DNA of 13,958 nt from JAHEJB01 sp041748175 (GTDB taxonomy: Bacteria; Bacteroidota; Rhodothermia; Rhodothermales; Rubricoccaceae): assembly GCA_041748175.1 (NCBI GenBank), contig JBGTDU010000100.1:1-13958 (forward strand), given 5' to 3'. Shown here piece by piece: positions 1 to 6,502 of this stretch. The position numbers and the translations under genes were made by a program. The notes beneath the pieces were generated by a model. The model saw nothing but the letters and a program-made list of their open reading frames with translations. It was not told the DNA's origin and searched no databases. Numbering within the stretch: position 1 is the stretch's first letter; each line of letters starts with the position of its first letter.

Positions 1-1
1 G

Positions 2-499
2 AAACGCCTCGTTCTTGCAGCGCCGGGCGATCGTCGCGACGAGGACATTGAGGAAATTGCGCGGCTCGTGGCAGGGCACTTCGACCACTATGTGTGCAAG
101 CGCGACGACAACTTCCGAGGGCGCGATGGCGATGAGGTACCTGCAATGCTCCGGCGCGTTCTGGAAGCGGCGGGCGTAGACGCATCCGCGATCAATGTCA
201 TTCCCGATGAACAAGAAGCCATCGATTTTGGCCTCCACGCCTCTGGAGATGGCGATCTGCTGGTCATCTTCGGCGATGATATCAGCCGTTCGTGGAAACA
301 GATCGTCAACTACGATCCGACCGGCAAGAAGAAGACGAACGGTGCTCTGGCCGCCGAGCGTGAGAATGGCTCGCCTTCCCAACCAGGCATTTCGGCGACG
401 CATTCGATGGACGTGGAGGCGCTCCAGCTTCGGGAAGGCCAACGCCTCGTCCGCGATGAGCGTGGTGTTAGGCTCGTCCAGGATGAGGAGGCGGATTAG
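2..499 (+). CDS. cphA: Cyanophycin synthetase, C-terminal part (5' end outside window)
   Basis: Cyanophycin synthetase builds multi-Arg-poly-Asp from Asp and Arg with ATP in the cytoplasm. Its ATP-grasp half adds Asp to the backbone and its Mur-ligase half adds Arg to the side chain. Only the end of the Mur-ligase half is visible, and the frame is open from base 2. Family hallmarks are the APGDRRDEDI motif at the start, then FRGRDGDEV, and the closing GDLLVIFGDDISRSWKQI, which closely resembles the usual CphA terminus. After that terminus the protein runs on for about 60 polar, charged residues (KKKTNG to QDEEAD) with no domain I recognise. The N-terminal and ATP-grasp domains lie upstream of the window, so full length is assumed, not seen. 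The gene converges on the antiporter gene. A shorter Mur-ligase-only relative lies at 3625-5340. Confidence 0.88.
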   Translation, partial: KRLVLAAPGDRRDEDIEEIARLVAGHFDHYVCKRDDNFRGRDGDEVPAMLRRVLEAAGVDASAINVIPDEQEAIDFGLHASGDGDLLVIFGDDISRSWKQIVNYDPTGKKKTNGALAAERENGSPSQPGISATHSMDVEALQLREGQRLVRDERGVRLVQDEEAD

Positions 500-529
500 C
501 GCCGTTCGGCCTGTCATCAACCCCGTTGT

Positions 530-558
530 TGTCATCCTAAAACAAGTTCAGGATGACA
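530..558. terminator. Inverted repeat between convergent cphA and nhaC
   Basis: TGTCATCCT (530-538) and AGGATGACA (550-558) form a perfect 9-bp stem around an 11-base loop. It lies 30 bases after the cphA stop and 36 bases after the antiporter stop. It could act as a bidirectional terminator, but neither strand has a clear T-run after the stem. The sequence also resembles a dispersed palindromic element with the TCATCCTGAACTTGTTT theme that I recall from many bacterial genomes. The stem is seen; terminator or repeat identity is inferred. Confidence 0.5.
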
Positions 559-594
559 CCAAGTATGGACGACGCCAAAAGAGACGGCGATGGG

Positions 595-2079
595 CTAGGC
601 GGCAGCCACCGCGTCCTCGGTGCTCTTCTGGTCATAGAAACACCCAATCCCGAGAATGGCGAGCGTAGGCGCCACGACGAAATTCGCGTACGAAAGCAAT
701 TGCCACGGCGCATAGGCCGCGAACGGAACGCCCAGCGTGGCCACCATGAACACAGCCGTTGGCGTCCATGGCACGACGCTTTCGAGCATCGTTCCCGTGT
801 CTTCCAGTGACCGCGAAAGGACCTTGCGCGGGATCCGGCGGGCGTCGTACTTCGCCTTGAAGGCATCGGCCACGATGAAGCTCGTCGCGTATTGGTTGGA
901 CGTCAGCGAGTTCGTGACGGCGCTGGCAGCAAGTGTTGAGAGGATCGTCCCGGCGCGCGACTTCGCGAAGCGGAAGACCCTCAGCACGACCATGTCGATC
1001 GCCTTCACGTGGTCCATTGCGCCGATGAAAACAAATACCATGATCGCGACAACCACCGCGTCGATCAGTGCGTAAAGCCCGCCGCGGTCAAGCAGCGTGG
1101 TGACCTGCTCGGAGACGCCCACCGCCCACGGTGCCATGTCCGTGCTAAATCCTCTGTACGCAGATTGCATCACGTCGGCGAGTGAGAACGGCTGGAAGAT
1201 CAATGCCAGAATGCAAGCAACCAGCATTGAAACGACAAGCGTGGGCACGGTTGGCTTCTGGCGGAACGAGCCAATGAGAACGATGAGTGGTGGGAGTACG
1301 AGAAAGATGTTGAACGCGAAAATGGAGTCCAGCGAATCCATGAACGGCTGCATGGAATTGAGACCTCCCGCGGCCGCTTCCGGCGGAAAGACAAAGCCCA
1401 GAACGGTGTACGCGACGGCCGCGAAGAGCGCGGACGGAATCGTGGTGTAGAGCATCGACTGGATGTGCTCGAATACAGTCACGTCGGCGGCGAGGGCTGC
1501 GATGTTCGTTGTGTCGGATAGCGGCGAGAGTTTGTCGCCGAGATACGATCCGCCAATGACGGCGCCCGCAGCGATCCCGAGGTGGCCGCCCATCGCCCCC
1601 GCAATGCCGATGATCACGACCCCGACGGTGCCCGCTGAACCCCACGACGTGCCCGTGAGCATCGAGAAAATGATCGGGATCACAAACGCCGAGAGGTAGA
1701 GCACGGACGGGTGGATCAACTTCAGCCCATAGTAGATCAGCATCGGGATGGTGCCGCAGATCATCCAACTCCCGATGAGCATCCCGATGGCGAAGAAGAT
1801 GAAGAACGCCGGCAACGCCTTCTGGAGCTTTGCAACGATGCTGTCCTGAATGTCCGCCCACTTGTGCCCGAGGATGATTAGCTCGGTGATCGCAAACGTT
1901 GCCGCAAGCACGAAGACGACTTCCAGAGGAAACGCCGGCTGGCCAAAGAACTGTGGCCGGAGGATCAGTCCATAAACCACCAGCCCGAGCAGAAACAGGA
2001 TCGGCCACAGCGCCTGCGCAAAGGTTATCGTTCCGGGATTGTCCGCAGAAGAATGAGTTGGAGCGGTTTCGGCGGGCAT
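595..2079 (-). CDS. nhaC: NhaC-family Na+/H+ antiporter
   Basis: This 494-residue, very hydrophobic integral membrane protein has about 11-12 predicted membrane segments, starting near residue 22 after a polar N-terminus. NhaC transporters exchange Na+ for protons across the inner membrane, and some relatives exchange organic acids. Family signatures are the GTSWGSAGTVG segment (about residues 143-153) and GGSYLGDKLSPLSDTTN (176-192), which carries the polar residues expected in the ion path. A matching SNQYATSFIV stretch lies in the second half. The ATG at 2079 is preceded by AAGGTGA at good spacing, one of the few clear ribosome sites here. It is transcribed alone, convergent with cphA. Substrate (Na+/H+ versus malate/lactate type) cannot be settled from sequence. 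Confidence 0.9.
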   Translation of the reverse strand: MPAETAPTHSSADNPGTITFAQALWPILFLLGLVVYGLILRPQFFGQPAFPLEVVFVLAATFAITELIILGHKWADIQDSIVAKLQKALPAFFIFFAIGMLIGSWMICGTIPMLIYYGLKLIHPSVLYLSAFVIPIIFSMLTGTSWGSAGTVGVVIIGIAGAMGGHLGIAAGAVIGGSYLGDKLSPLSDTTNIAALAADVTVFEHIQSMLYTTIPSALFAAVAYTVLGFVFPPEAAAGGLNSMQPFMDSLDSIFAFNIFLVLPPLIVLIGSFRQKPTVPTLVVSMLVACILALIFQPFSLADVMQSAYRGFSTDMAPWAVGVSEQVTTLLDRGGLYALIDAVVVAIMVFVFIGAMDHVKAIDMVVLRVFRFAKSRAGTILSTLAASAVTNSLTSNQYATSFIVADAFKAKYDARRIPRKVLSRSLEDTGTMLESVVPWTPTAVFMVATLGVPFAAYAPWQLLSYANFVVAPTLAILGIGCFYDQKSTEDAVAAA

Positions 2080-2211
2080 CGGTCACCTTCAGCTAGACGC
2101 CGCGAATTTAGCGTCCGACGCCCCAATGCAGGAAATCACTCAGTGCTTAGGCCTTCCGTACAAACTCCGACTTTAGCATCATTGAGCCTACGCCGGGAAT
2201 CGTACTGTCGA

Positions 2212-2571
2212 CTACCTAGGCGTGCGGACACGGATGCGATTCTCTTCTACAATCCACAACCTTCCGTGAAGGGTCTCCTGCTCCAGCGCCGACACCAGTC
2301 TTCGAGCTACGTCCAAAACATGAAACTTGTCCTGTCTTTGGAGGCGAAATACGAGCAAGCCTGCACAATCCTCCGGTGGGTAGGCGCGGATGTCGGCGAA
2401 GTCCGTATCGAGCGTGACGAGGGTTCGAGTCTCTTGCTGACAGACAGCGGCTACATCAAGGTCCGGCTTCCCGCCCATCTCTTGGTCGAGAACTGTAGAG
2501 GCGTCGTGTCCCGCTTCGCGAAATATCGCTGCCAGTTCATCAGGCAGGTTCTCGTCAAGCTTGAACTTCAT
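2212..2571 (-). CDS. DUF5615-type PIN-like toxin
   Basis: The protein has 119 residues, typical of DUF5615 PIN-like proteins, which are predicted ribonuclease toxins. It begins with the family's MKFKLDENLP, where the Asp is a predicted metal ligand. It continues with the REAGHDA segment and the TLVTLDTDFADI strand carrying further acidic residues, then a C-terminal LVSALEQETLHGRLWIVEENRIRVR region. Its ATG overlaps the stop of the upstream DUF433 gene by four bases (ATGA), so the two are probably translationally coupled. Family membership is confident; toxin activity and RNA target are inferred from the family. Confidence 0.85.
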   Translation of the reverse strand: MKFKLDENLPDELAAIFREAGHDASTVLDQEMGGKPDLDVAAVCQQETRTLVTLDTDFADIRAYPPEDCAGLLVFRLQRQDKFHVLDVARRLVSALEQETLHGRLWIVEENRIRVRTPR

Positions 2572-2795
2572 GCGGGGATCGAAACCACACGTTCACCAGC
2601 GAGATCGGCCGCGTAGGCCAGCACAGCTCGAACGTTTTCGATTGTAACAGACGGATAGCACTGCGCGATCTCCTCAGCCGTAAGCCCCGCTGCCAGATTG
2701 TCGAGGACGGCGGAAACGAGAACGCGGGTGCCCGAAATGCAGGCCTTGCCGTGGCAAACCTGAGGATCAACGGTGATGTGCTCGCGCCAGTTCAT
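2568..2795 (-). CDS. DUF433-family antitoxin
   Basis: This is a 75-residue DUF433 protein. The whole length is diagnostic: an N-terminal ITVDPQVCHGKACISGTRV segment, then LVSAVLDNLAAGLTAEEIAQCYPSVTIENVRAVLAYA, which has a helix-turn-helix-like arrangement, then a short tail. DUF433 proteins usually sit directly upstream of DUF5615 genes and are taken to be the antitoxin and probable autorepressor. That order and a four-base overlap are seen here. A small palindrome five bases before the ATG (2800-2814) could be its operator. The cassette separates the antiporter from yegP and could have been acquired as a unit; no mobile element borders it. Confidence 0.87.
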   Translation of the reverse strand: MNWREHITVDPQVCHGKACISGTRVLVSAVLDNLAAGLTAEEIAQCYPSVTIENVRAVLAYAADLAGERVVSIPA

Positions 2796-2799
2796 GTCT

Positions 2800-2814
2800 G
2801 TGAGAAGCCCTCAC
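2800..2814. promoter_or_regulatory. Small palindrome just upstream of the antitoxin gene (possible operator)
   Basis: GTGAG (2800-2804), five spacer bases, then CTCAC (2810-2814). The centre lies about 12 bases upstream of the antitoxin ATG, where an autoregulatory operator or a 5'-UTR hairpin would be expected. Five-base arms can occur by chance, so the functional reading is inference. Confidence 0.3.
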
Positions 2815-3092
2815 GTGGCAGTTGTTCCGTAACGCCATTCCATTCAGTGCCGGTGACTTGATTGTGGTTTTCGTAGAGTCAGCATACGCGGTAACAAGAG
2901 TTGGAGTGGCCGAATAATAATGACGGTAGATATTCGATAATATTTACTATTAATGTGTCCTAATAGAGGCCATAATCTGAGGGTTCGCTTTCGTGTGCTC
3001 GTTCCCGGCACGGTGTTTCGTGTTCCCACGTGTCAAATTGCTCAATCACCCTTTTAAGCTGGCCAGCTCCGATTCCAACGCCCACGCACCGC
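2815..3092. other. Gene-free AT-rich interval
   Basis: No convincing gene lies here. The part from about 2915 to 2970 is markedly AT-rich (TATT, ATAATATT, TTAAT runs) compared with its GC-rich surroundings, and it lies upstream of the minus-strand toxin-antitoxin pair. It is the obvious place for that operon's promoter, but I could not pair convincing -35 and -10 elements. A perfect 12-base palindrome, AGCTGGCCAGCT (3057-3068), lies 25 bases past the yegP stop without a T-run, so it is not a clear terminator. Confidence 0.45.
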
Positions 3093-3419
3093 TCACGTCA
3101 AATCCGCCACCTCAGCCCCGCCATTCCTCCTCACGGCCTCCATACCCTTCTTGCAACTAGCGTCGTCGGCATAGCCCTGTGATGCGCCGATGACTTCTCC
3201 GTTGCTGGATTTCAGGGTAAAGAAATACTGCTTGTTCCTTCCTCCCTTCGTGGAAAAGGCACCCTTGCGGTTCGCGTTCTTGCCCACCGAGGCGATGCCG
3301 TCCATGGCAGCGGCCTTTGATGCGTAGCCTTCTGAGCTGAGGATATTCTGCCCATTGGTGGCTGTCAGGCGGAAGCGGAATTCTCCGCTCTCGCTCTTGT
3401 AGACTTCAAACTTGGCCAT
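3093..3419 (-). CDS. yegP: YegP family protein (two DUF1508 repeats)
   Basis: The protein has 108 residues, the usual length for YegP, and is a small cytoplasmic protein of unknown role. Two tandem DUF1508 units are visible. The first runs from FEVYKSESGEFRFRLTATNGQNILSSEGYASK (about residues 4-35). The second starts at GGRNKQYFFTLKSSNGEVIGASQGYADD (about 59-86). Each has a beta-strand pair followed by the SEGY/SQGY turn and a helix (KAAAMDGIASVGKNA; ASCKKGMEAVRRNG). The ATG at 3419 fits the family start; no strong Shine-Dalgarno precedes it. It is divergent from the Mur-ligase gene and separate from the toxin-antitoxin pair. No specific function can be assigned. Confidence 0.88.
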   Translation of the reverse strand: MAKFEVYKSESGEFRFRLTATNGQNILSSEGYASKAAAMDGIASVGKNANRKGAFSTKGGRNKQYFFTLKSSNGEVIGASQGYADDASCKKGMEAVRRNGGAEVADLT

Positions 3420-3554
3420 GGCGGTCGGGAAGTGCGTGAGGTGAGAAGGGAAGTCGTGCGTCTAAACTAAGGAGCGTGAAGTGCCTGTGCAGGGTTCCGG
3501 CCTGAGAAGGCACGGCGGTAGTTTTGGCGCGGGTTCCAGCCAATCCGACATCCT

Positions 3555-3584
3555 CAGCCCTTCCCGACGAGTCGGGATAGGCTG
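3555..3584. repeat. Imperfect palindrome upstream of the Mur-ligase gene
   Basis: The core is TCCCGAC-GA-GTCGGGA (3562-3577), with 7-bp arms and a 2-base centre. It is extended by CAGCC (3555-3559) pairing with GGCTG (3580-3584) across a two-base mismatch on each side. It lies about 40 bases before the preferred start of the Mur-ligase gene in the divergent yegP/Mur-ligase spacer. It could be a transcription-factor site, a 5'-UTR hairpin, or one copy of a dispersed palindrome. TCCCGAC-type palindromes are common genomic repeats in several phyla. Confidence 0.5.
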
Positions 3585-3624
3585 CTCCTCGGGCACTCCC
3601 TGAAAAGTGGGACTTTTTGATCGC

Positions 3625-5340
3625 ATGACCATCGACGACTCCCGACGCCTCACGGGCCCAAACTTTTACCTCGATGGGGCAGGGGCGATCATGGACGTAC
3701 TCGGCGAGGGTCTGATATTCGAAGCGGCGCTGGGTTTCTGGCCGCAGCATGTCAAAGCGCTGCTCGAAGCGATCGGCTGGGACACCAGCACGGTTATGAT
3801 TCGGCGATTTGGTTACGGCGCATCCCTGGCGTTCGGAGGCCCGATAGACGCGCTCTACGCTGCGACGGAAATCAACGAACATGCGTGGGAAACGGCCATC
3901 GGAACAGCCACGGCGGGAATAGCACCCGATCCGCTGGACAAACTGAATGAACTGGAAAAGTTGATCTCGGAGGAGCGGAACCCGAAGCTTATCGCACTCG
4001 AGAGAGCGGCGGCGGAACACAATATCACGTTCCTTTGGGATGATGACGAGGCGAGTATCGGCTTGGGAAGCGGTTCAAAGACGTGGGCTGTCGATCAGCT
4101 TCCATCGCCTGAAGATGTGGATTGGTCCTACCATCACGATATTCCTGTGGCGCTGATCACCGGCACCAACGGGAAGTCGACGACGGCACGTTTGCTCGGG
4201 TCAATTCTGCGAGCGGCGGGCAAGACGCCGGGCTTGACTTCATCGGATTACATAGCCATAGGGACGGAAATCCTCGACCGAGGCGACTACTCCGGAACGG
4301 GCGGTGCCCGAATGGCCATGCGCGACCAACGGGTTGATGTTGGCGTGCTCGAAGTAGCCCGAGGTGGCATCCTTCGGCGCGGGCTTGGGGTGCCCAAGGC
4401 AGCTGCGGTCGCCGTCACCAACGTCGCCGCCGATCACCTGGGCGAATACGGAATTGAGACCGTTGCTGATCTGGCCGAGACGAAGTTTGTCGTGGCAAAA
4501 GCGCTCGGACCGGGCGGCGCACTCGTCACGAACGCCGACAACACCTACTGTCGTAAAGAGGCGAACCGTCTAGCGGAATCCCTGCTGGAACGTGGAACTT
4601 CGGTCTGTTGGACGAGCCCGAACCCGGAGAACCCACTCGTCCGCGATGCACTCCTAAACGATGGCTACGCGTGCACTGTAATCGACAGGCATCTGGCATA
4701 CGTTGCCGATGGATCCTGGAAAAAAATTGTGGCAGTGGAGGATCTCCCCATTACGTTTGGCGGACGTGCGACCTACAACGTGCGCAACAGTCTAACCGCG
4801 CTGGGTCTCGCGAAAGCCCTTCGCGTGGATGACGAGGCGATTGCCAGAGGCATGAAATCCTTCGAAAGCACCCCGGAAAACAATCCGGGTCGTGGCAATA
4901 TGTTCGACGTCGGGGGCGCACAAGTTCTTGTTGATTTCGCCCATAACGAGCACGCGCTGTCTGCCATCGCGGAATCGATCGCGCAGTTGCCCGCCAACCG
5001 TCGGCTCGTGCTCGTGGGCCAGGCGGGCGACCGAACCGACGACGAAATGCGCGATATGGCGCTCGCGGCTGCCAGGCTCGGGGCGGATCGCTACATCGTT
5101 GTCGACATGCCCGGCTACCTCCGAGGCAGAGAGCCCGGGGAGGTGCCCGGCTTCATCAAAGAGGTGTTGCTGGACGAAGGGATCCCCGAATCCGCGATCT
5201 CAATAAAAGCCGACCCGTTAACCGGCACGCGCCTCGCGCTGGATTGGGCGGAGCCCGGCGATTTCCTTCTCTTGTTGTCGCTGACCCAGCGCGAGGCTTG
5301 TATCACCCTTATCCGCAACCGCATCGCATCCTATGACTAG
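3625..5340 (+). CDS. Mur-ligase-only relative of cyanophycin synthetase
   Basis: This is an ATP-dependent amide ligase of the CphA Mur-ligase type. The ATG at 3625 gives the start MTIDDSRRLTGPN; a GTG at 3607 would add six residues, and neither has a clear ribosome site. The SRRLTGPN segment resembles the start of CphA (LRGPN). The Mur part has the P-loop GTNGKSTT (residues 180-187), TSSDYIAIG where CphA usually has T-DG, then GDYSGTGGAR, LEVARGGILRRGL, VTNVAADHLGEYGI, NADN, NPGRGN, VDFAHNE and GQAGDRTDDEMR. It ends with RGREPGEV and a GDFLLLLSLTQREA tail. At 571 residues the P-loop lies near 180, not about 490 as in CphA, so there is no space for an ATP-grasp domain. It should form one amide bond on an unknown acceptor. 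I recall homologous Mur ligase proteins near cphA in proteobacteria, of unproven function. Confidence 0.85.
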   Translation: MTIDDSRRLTGPNFYLDGAGAIMDVLGEGLIFEAALGFWPQHVKALLEAIGWDTSTVMIRRFGYGASLAFGGPIDALYAATEINEHAWETAIGTATAGIAPDPLDKLNELEKLISEERNPKLIALERAAAEHNITFLWDDDEASIGLGSGSKTWAVDQLPSPEDVDWSYHHDIPVALITGTNGKSTTARLLGSILRAAGKTPGLTSSDYIAIGTEILDRGDYSGTGGARMAMRDQRVDVGVLEVARGGILRRGLGVPKAAAVAVTNVAADHLGEYGIETVADLAETKFVVAKALGPGGALVTNADNTYCRKEANRLAESLLERGTSVCWTSPNPENPLVRDALLNDGYACTVIDRHLAYVADGSWKKIVAVEDLPITFGGRATYNVRNSLTALGLAKALRVDDEAIARGMKSFESTPENNPGRGNMFDVGGAQVLVDFAHNEHALSAIAESIAQLPANRRLVLVGQAGDRTDDEMRDMALAAARLGADRYIVVDMPGYLRGREPGEVPGFIKEVLLDEGIPESAISIKADPLTGTRLALDWAEPGDFLLLLSLTQREACITLIRNRIASYD

Positions 5341-6289
5341 CGCTTCCCCTCGCCAGAAATCGGCAGTTTCGTGCGCAAGTATTCTGGCGCTAATGTTTGT
5401 GGGTATGGGCTGCGGATCCAAGCCTTCGTTCGATGGCGAGCGCGCCCTTCGGCACATCCAAACGCAAGTAGAGTTCGGCCCGCGCGTGTTTGGAACCGAC
5501 GGCTATGAGCAAACGCTGGAGTGGATGGTGCGCCAGTTGGAAGCCACCGCCGACGCAGTTAGTCGGCAGCCGTTCTCGTGGATCGACGCGCACGACTCGA
5601 CCAAGGTCTGGGGCGGGACGAACATTGTTGCGTCGTTTAACCTGAACCCCGAGGGTGGGCAACGCGTGATGCTCTCGGCGCATTGGGATACGCGTCCGTT
5701 TGCCGATCAGGATCCCGATTCCACGAATTGGTCGACGCCCGTGCCTGGGGCAAACGATGGCGGCTCGGGCGTCGGCGTCTTGATGGAGATAGCCAGACTC
5801 CTCGCCGAGCAGCCGCCGGACATCGGCGTCGACCTCGTCTTCTTCGACCTTGAGGACATCGGCGACAACTTGGGCCCGGATGCAGATTCGTCCGCGCGCG
5901 CAAATCCGTTTGCAATCGGCTCGCAGCAGTTCGTCCAGGAAAACCCTGCCTATCGCCCTCAGTTTGGCATTCTCCTCGATATGGTTTGCGATTCCGAGCT
6001 GCGGATTCCCCGCGAGGCCTACTCGAACATCAATGCCGAATCGGTGGTGGATCGAGTCTGGGAGGCCGCCGAAAGGGTAGAGGCCGCTGTGTTCCTCGAT
6101 GAAGTGGGTGGGCCCGTCGTTGACGACCATCTCGCCTTTCTACAACAAGGGATTCCGGTCATCAACCTCGTCCACTATCCTTTTCCTTCGACGTGGCACA
6201 CGCTCGGCGATGTGCCGTCGGCGTGTAGCGCGGAGAGTCTTCAGCAGGTGGGGGATGTGCTGGTTGAGGTGGTTTGGGGAATGGAGTAA
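5333..6289 (+). CDS. M28 family zinc lipoprotein, glutaminyl-peptide cyclotransferase-like
   Basis: The 318-residue protein has a hydrophobic N-terminus ending in FVGMGCGS, a weak lipobox, so it is probably an exported lipoprotein. The fold is that of M28 aminopeptidases and glutaminyl cyclases. Metal-ligand motifs occur in order: SAHWDTRP (H117), GANDGGSGVGVLMEIARLL (D142), FFDLEDIGD (E174), ILLDMVCD and a late WHTLGD (H289). The spacing and the VDDHLAFLQQGIPVINLVHYPF segment match bacterial glutaminyl-peptide cyclotransferases of the Bacteroidetes type better than ordinary aminopeptidases. Such enzymes turn N-terminal Gln into pyroglutamate, whereas peptidase relatives cleave N-terminal residues. 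The ATG lies inside the end of the Mur-ligase gene (8-base overlap), suggesting co-translation. Cyclase versus peptidase cannot be decided from sequence. Confidence 0.85.
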   Translation: MTSASPRQKSAVSCASILALMFVGMGCGSKPSFDGERALRHIQTQVEFGPRVFGTDGYEQTLEWMVRQLEATADAVSRQPFSWIDAHDSTKVWGGTNIVASFNLNPEGGQRVMLSAHWDTRPFADQDPDSTNWSTPVPGANDGGSGVGVLMEIARLLAEQPPDIGVDLVFFDLEDIGDNLGPDADSSARANPFAIGSQQFVQENPAYRPQFGILLDMVCDSELRIPREAYSNINAESVVDRVWEAAERVEAAVFLDEVGGPVVDDHLAFLQQGIPVINLVHYPFPSTWHTLGDVPSACSAESLQQVGDVLVEVVWGME

Positions 6290-6290
6290 G

Positions 6291-6374
6291 ATCGGATTTG
6301 GGATATGGGATATCGGATTTGGGATTTGGACTTGTGATTCGGATTTGGGATATGCGATATCGGATATGGGATTT
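6291..6374. repeat. G-rich low-complexity repeat array (GGATTTGGGAT-type)
   Basis: It starts two bases after the M28 stop and consists of degenerate units around GGGATTT, GGGATAT and CGGATTT on the plus strand. A longer period is also present: 36 bases starting at 6292 recur at 6339 with only two mismatches (47-base period), so part of the array was duplicated. It looks like non-coding spacer DNA, but the same vocabulary occurs on the opposite strand inside the lipid kinase gene (9198-9303). Runs of two or three G with short A/T spacers could support G-quadruplex formation; that is inference. Confidence 0.8.
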
Positions 6375-6387
6375 CAGCGTGGTGAGG

Positions 6388-6418
6388 TCAGTCCTTTTTC
6401 TTCAGTCCTCAGTCCTCC
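6388..6418 (+). repeat. Short CT-rich repeat (TCAGTCCT, three copies)
   Basis: Three copies of TCAGTCCT occur between about 6388 and 6418, directly after the G-rich array in the same junction between convergent genes. The copies are short and the stretch is simple in composition. The rest of the junction up to 6502 shows no gene and no clear terminator hairpin. Confidence 0.55.
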
Positions 6419-6502
6419 GTTCTCTGCTCGCGGCTCATCGTCCACCATTTCGAGATAGTCGAGAACTGGCGGCGCACTCTGTGATGGCGCCCTACCGAGA
6501 CA

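Noticed and set aside
1145..2086. Long open frame on the minus strand, offset from the antiporter frame
   Set aside because: It is an out-of-frame shadow of nhaC, rich in Arg, His and Cys with no family motifs, while the nhaC frame has clear signatures and a ribosome site.
2844..3029. 61-codon minus-strand frame in the AT-rich spacer
   Set aside because: No ribosome site, no homology I recognise, biased composition; treated as non-coding.
3057..3068. Perfect 12-base palindrome AGCTGGCCAGCT after yegP as terminator
   Set aside because: No T-run follows on the yegP transcript strand; the palindrome may be chance.
3406..4020. Minus-strand open frame over the yegP/Mur-ligase spacer and Mur-ligase 5' end
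   Set aside because: Low-quality translation without motifs, overlapping the well-supported Mur-ligase gene on the other strand.
5390..6130. 246-codon open frame antisense to the M28 gene
   Set aside because: The sense frame has all M28 zinc motifs; the antisense translation has no recognisable domain and is expected by chance in GC-rich DNA.
6291..6374. Possible CRISPR array
   Set aside because: Units are short, degenerate and without unique spacers, and no cas genes are present.
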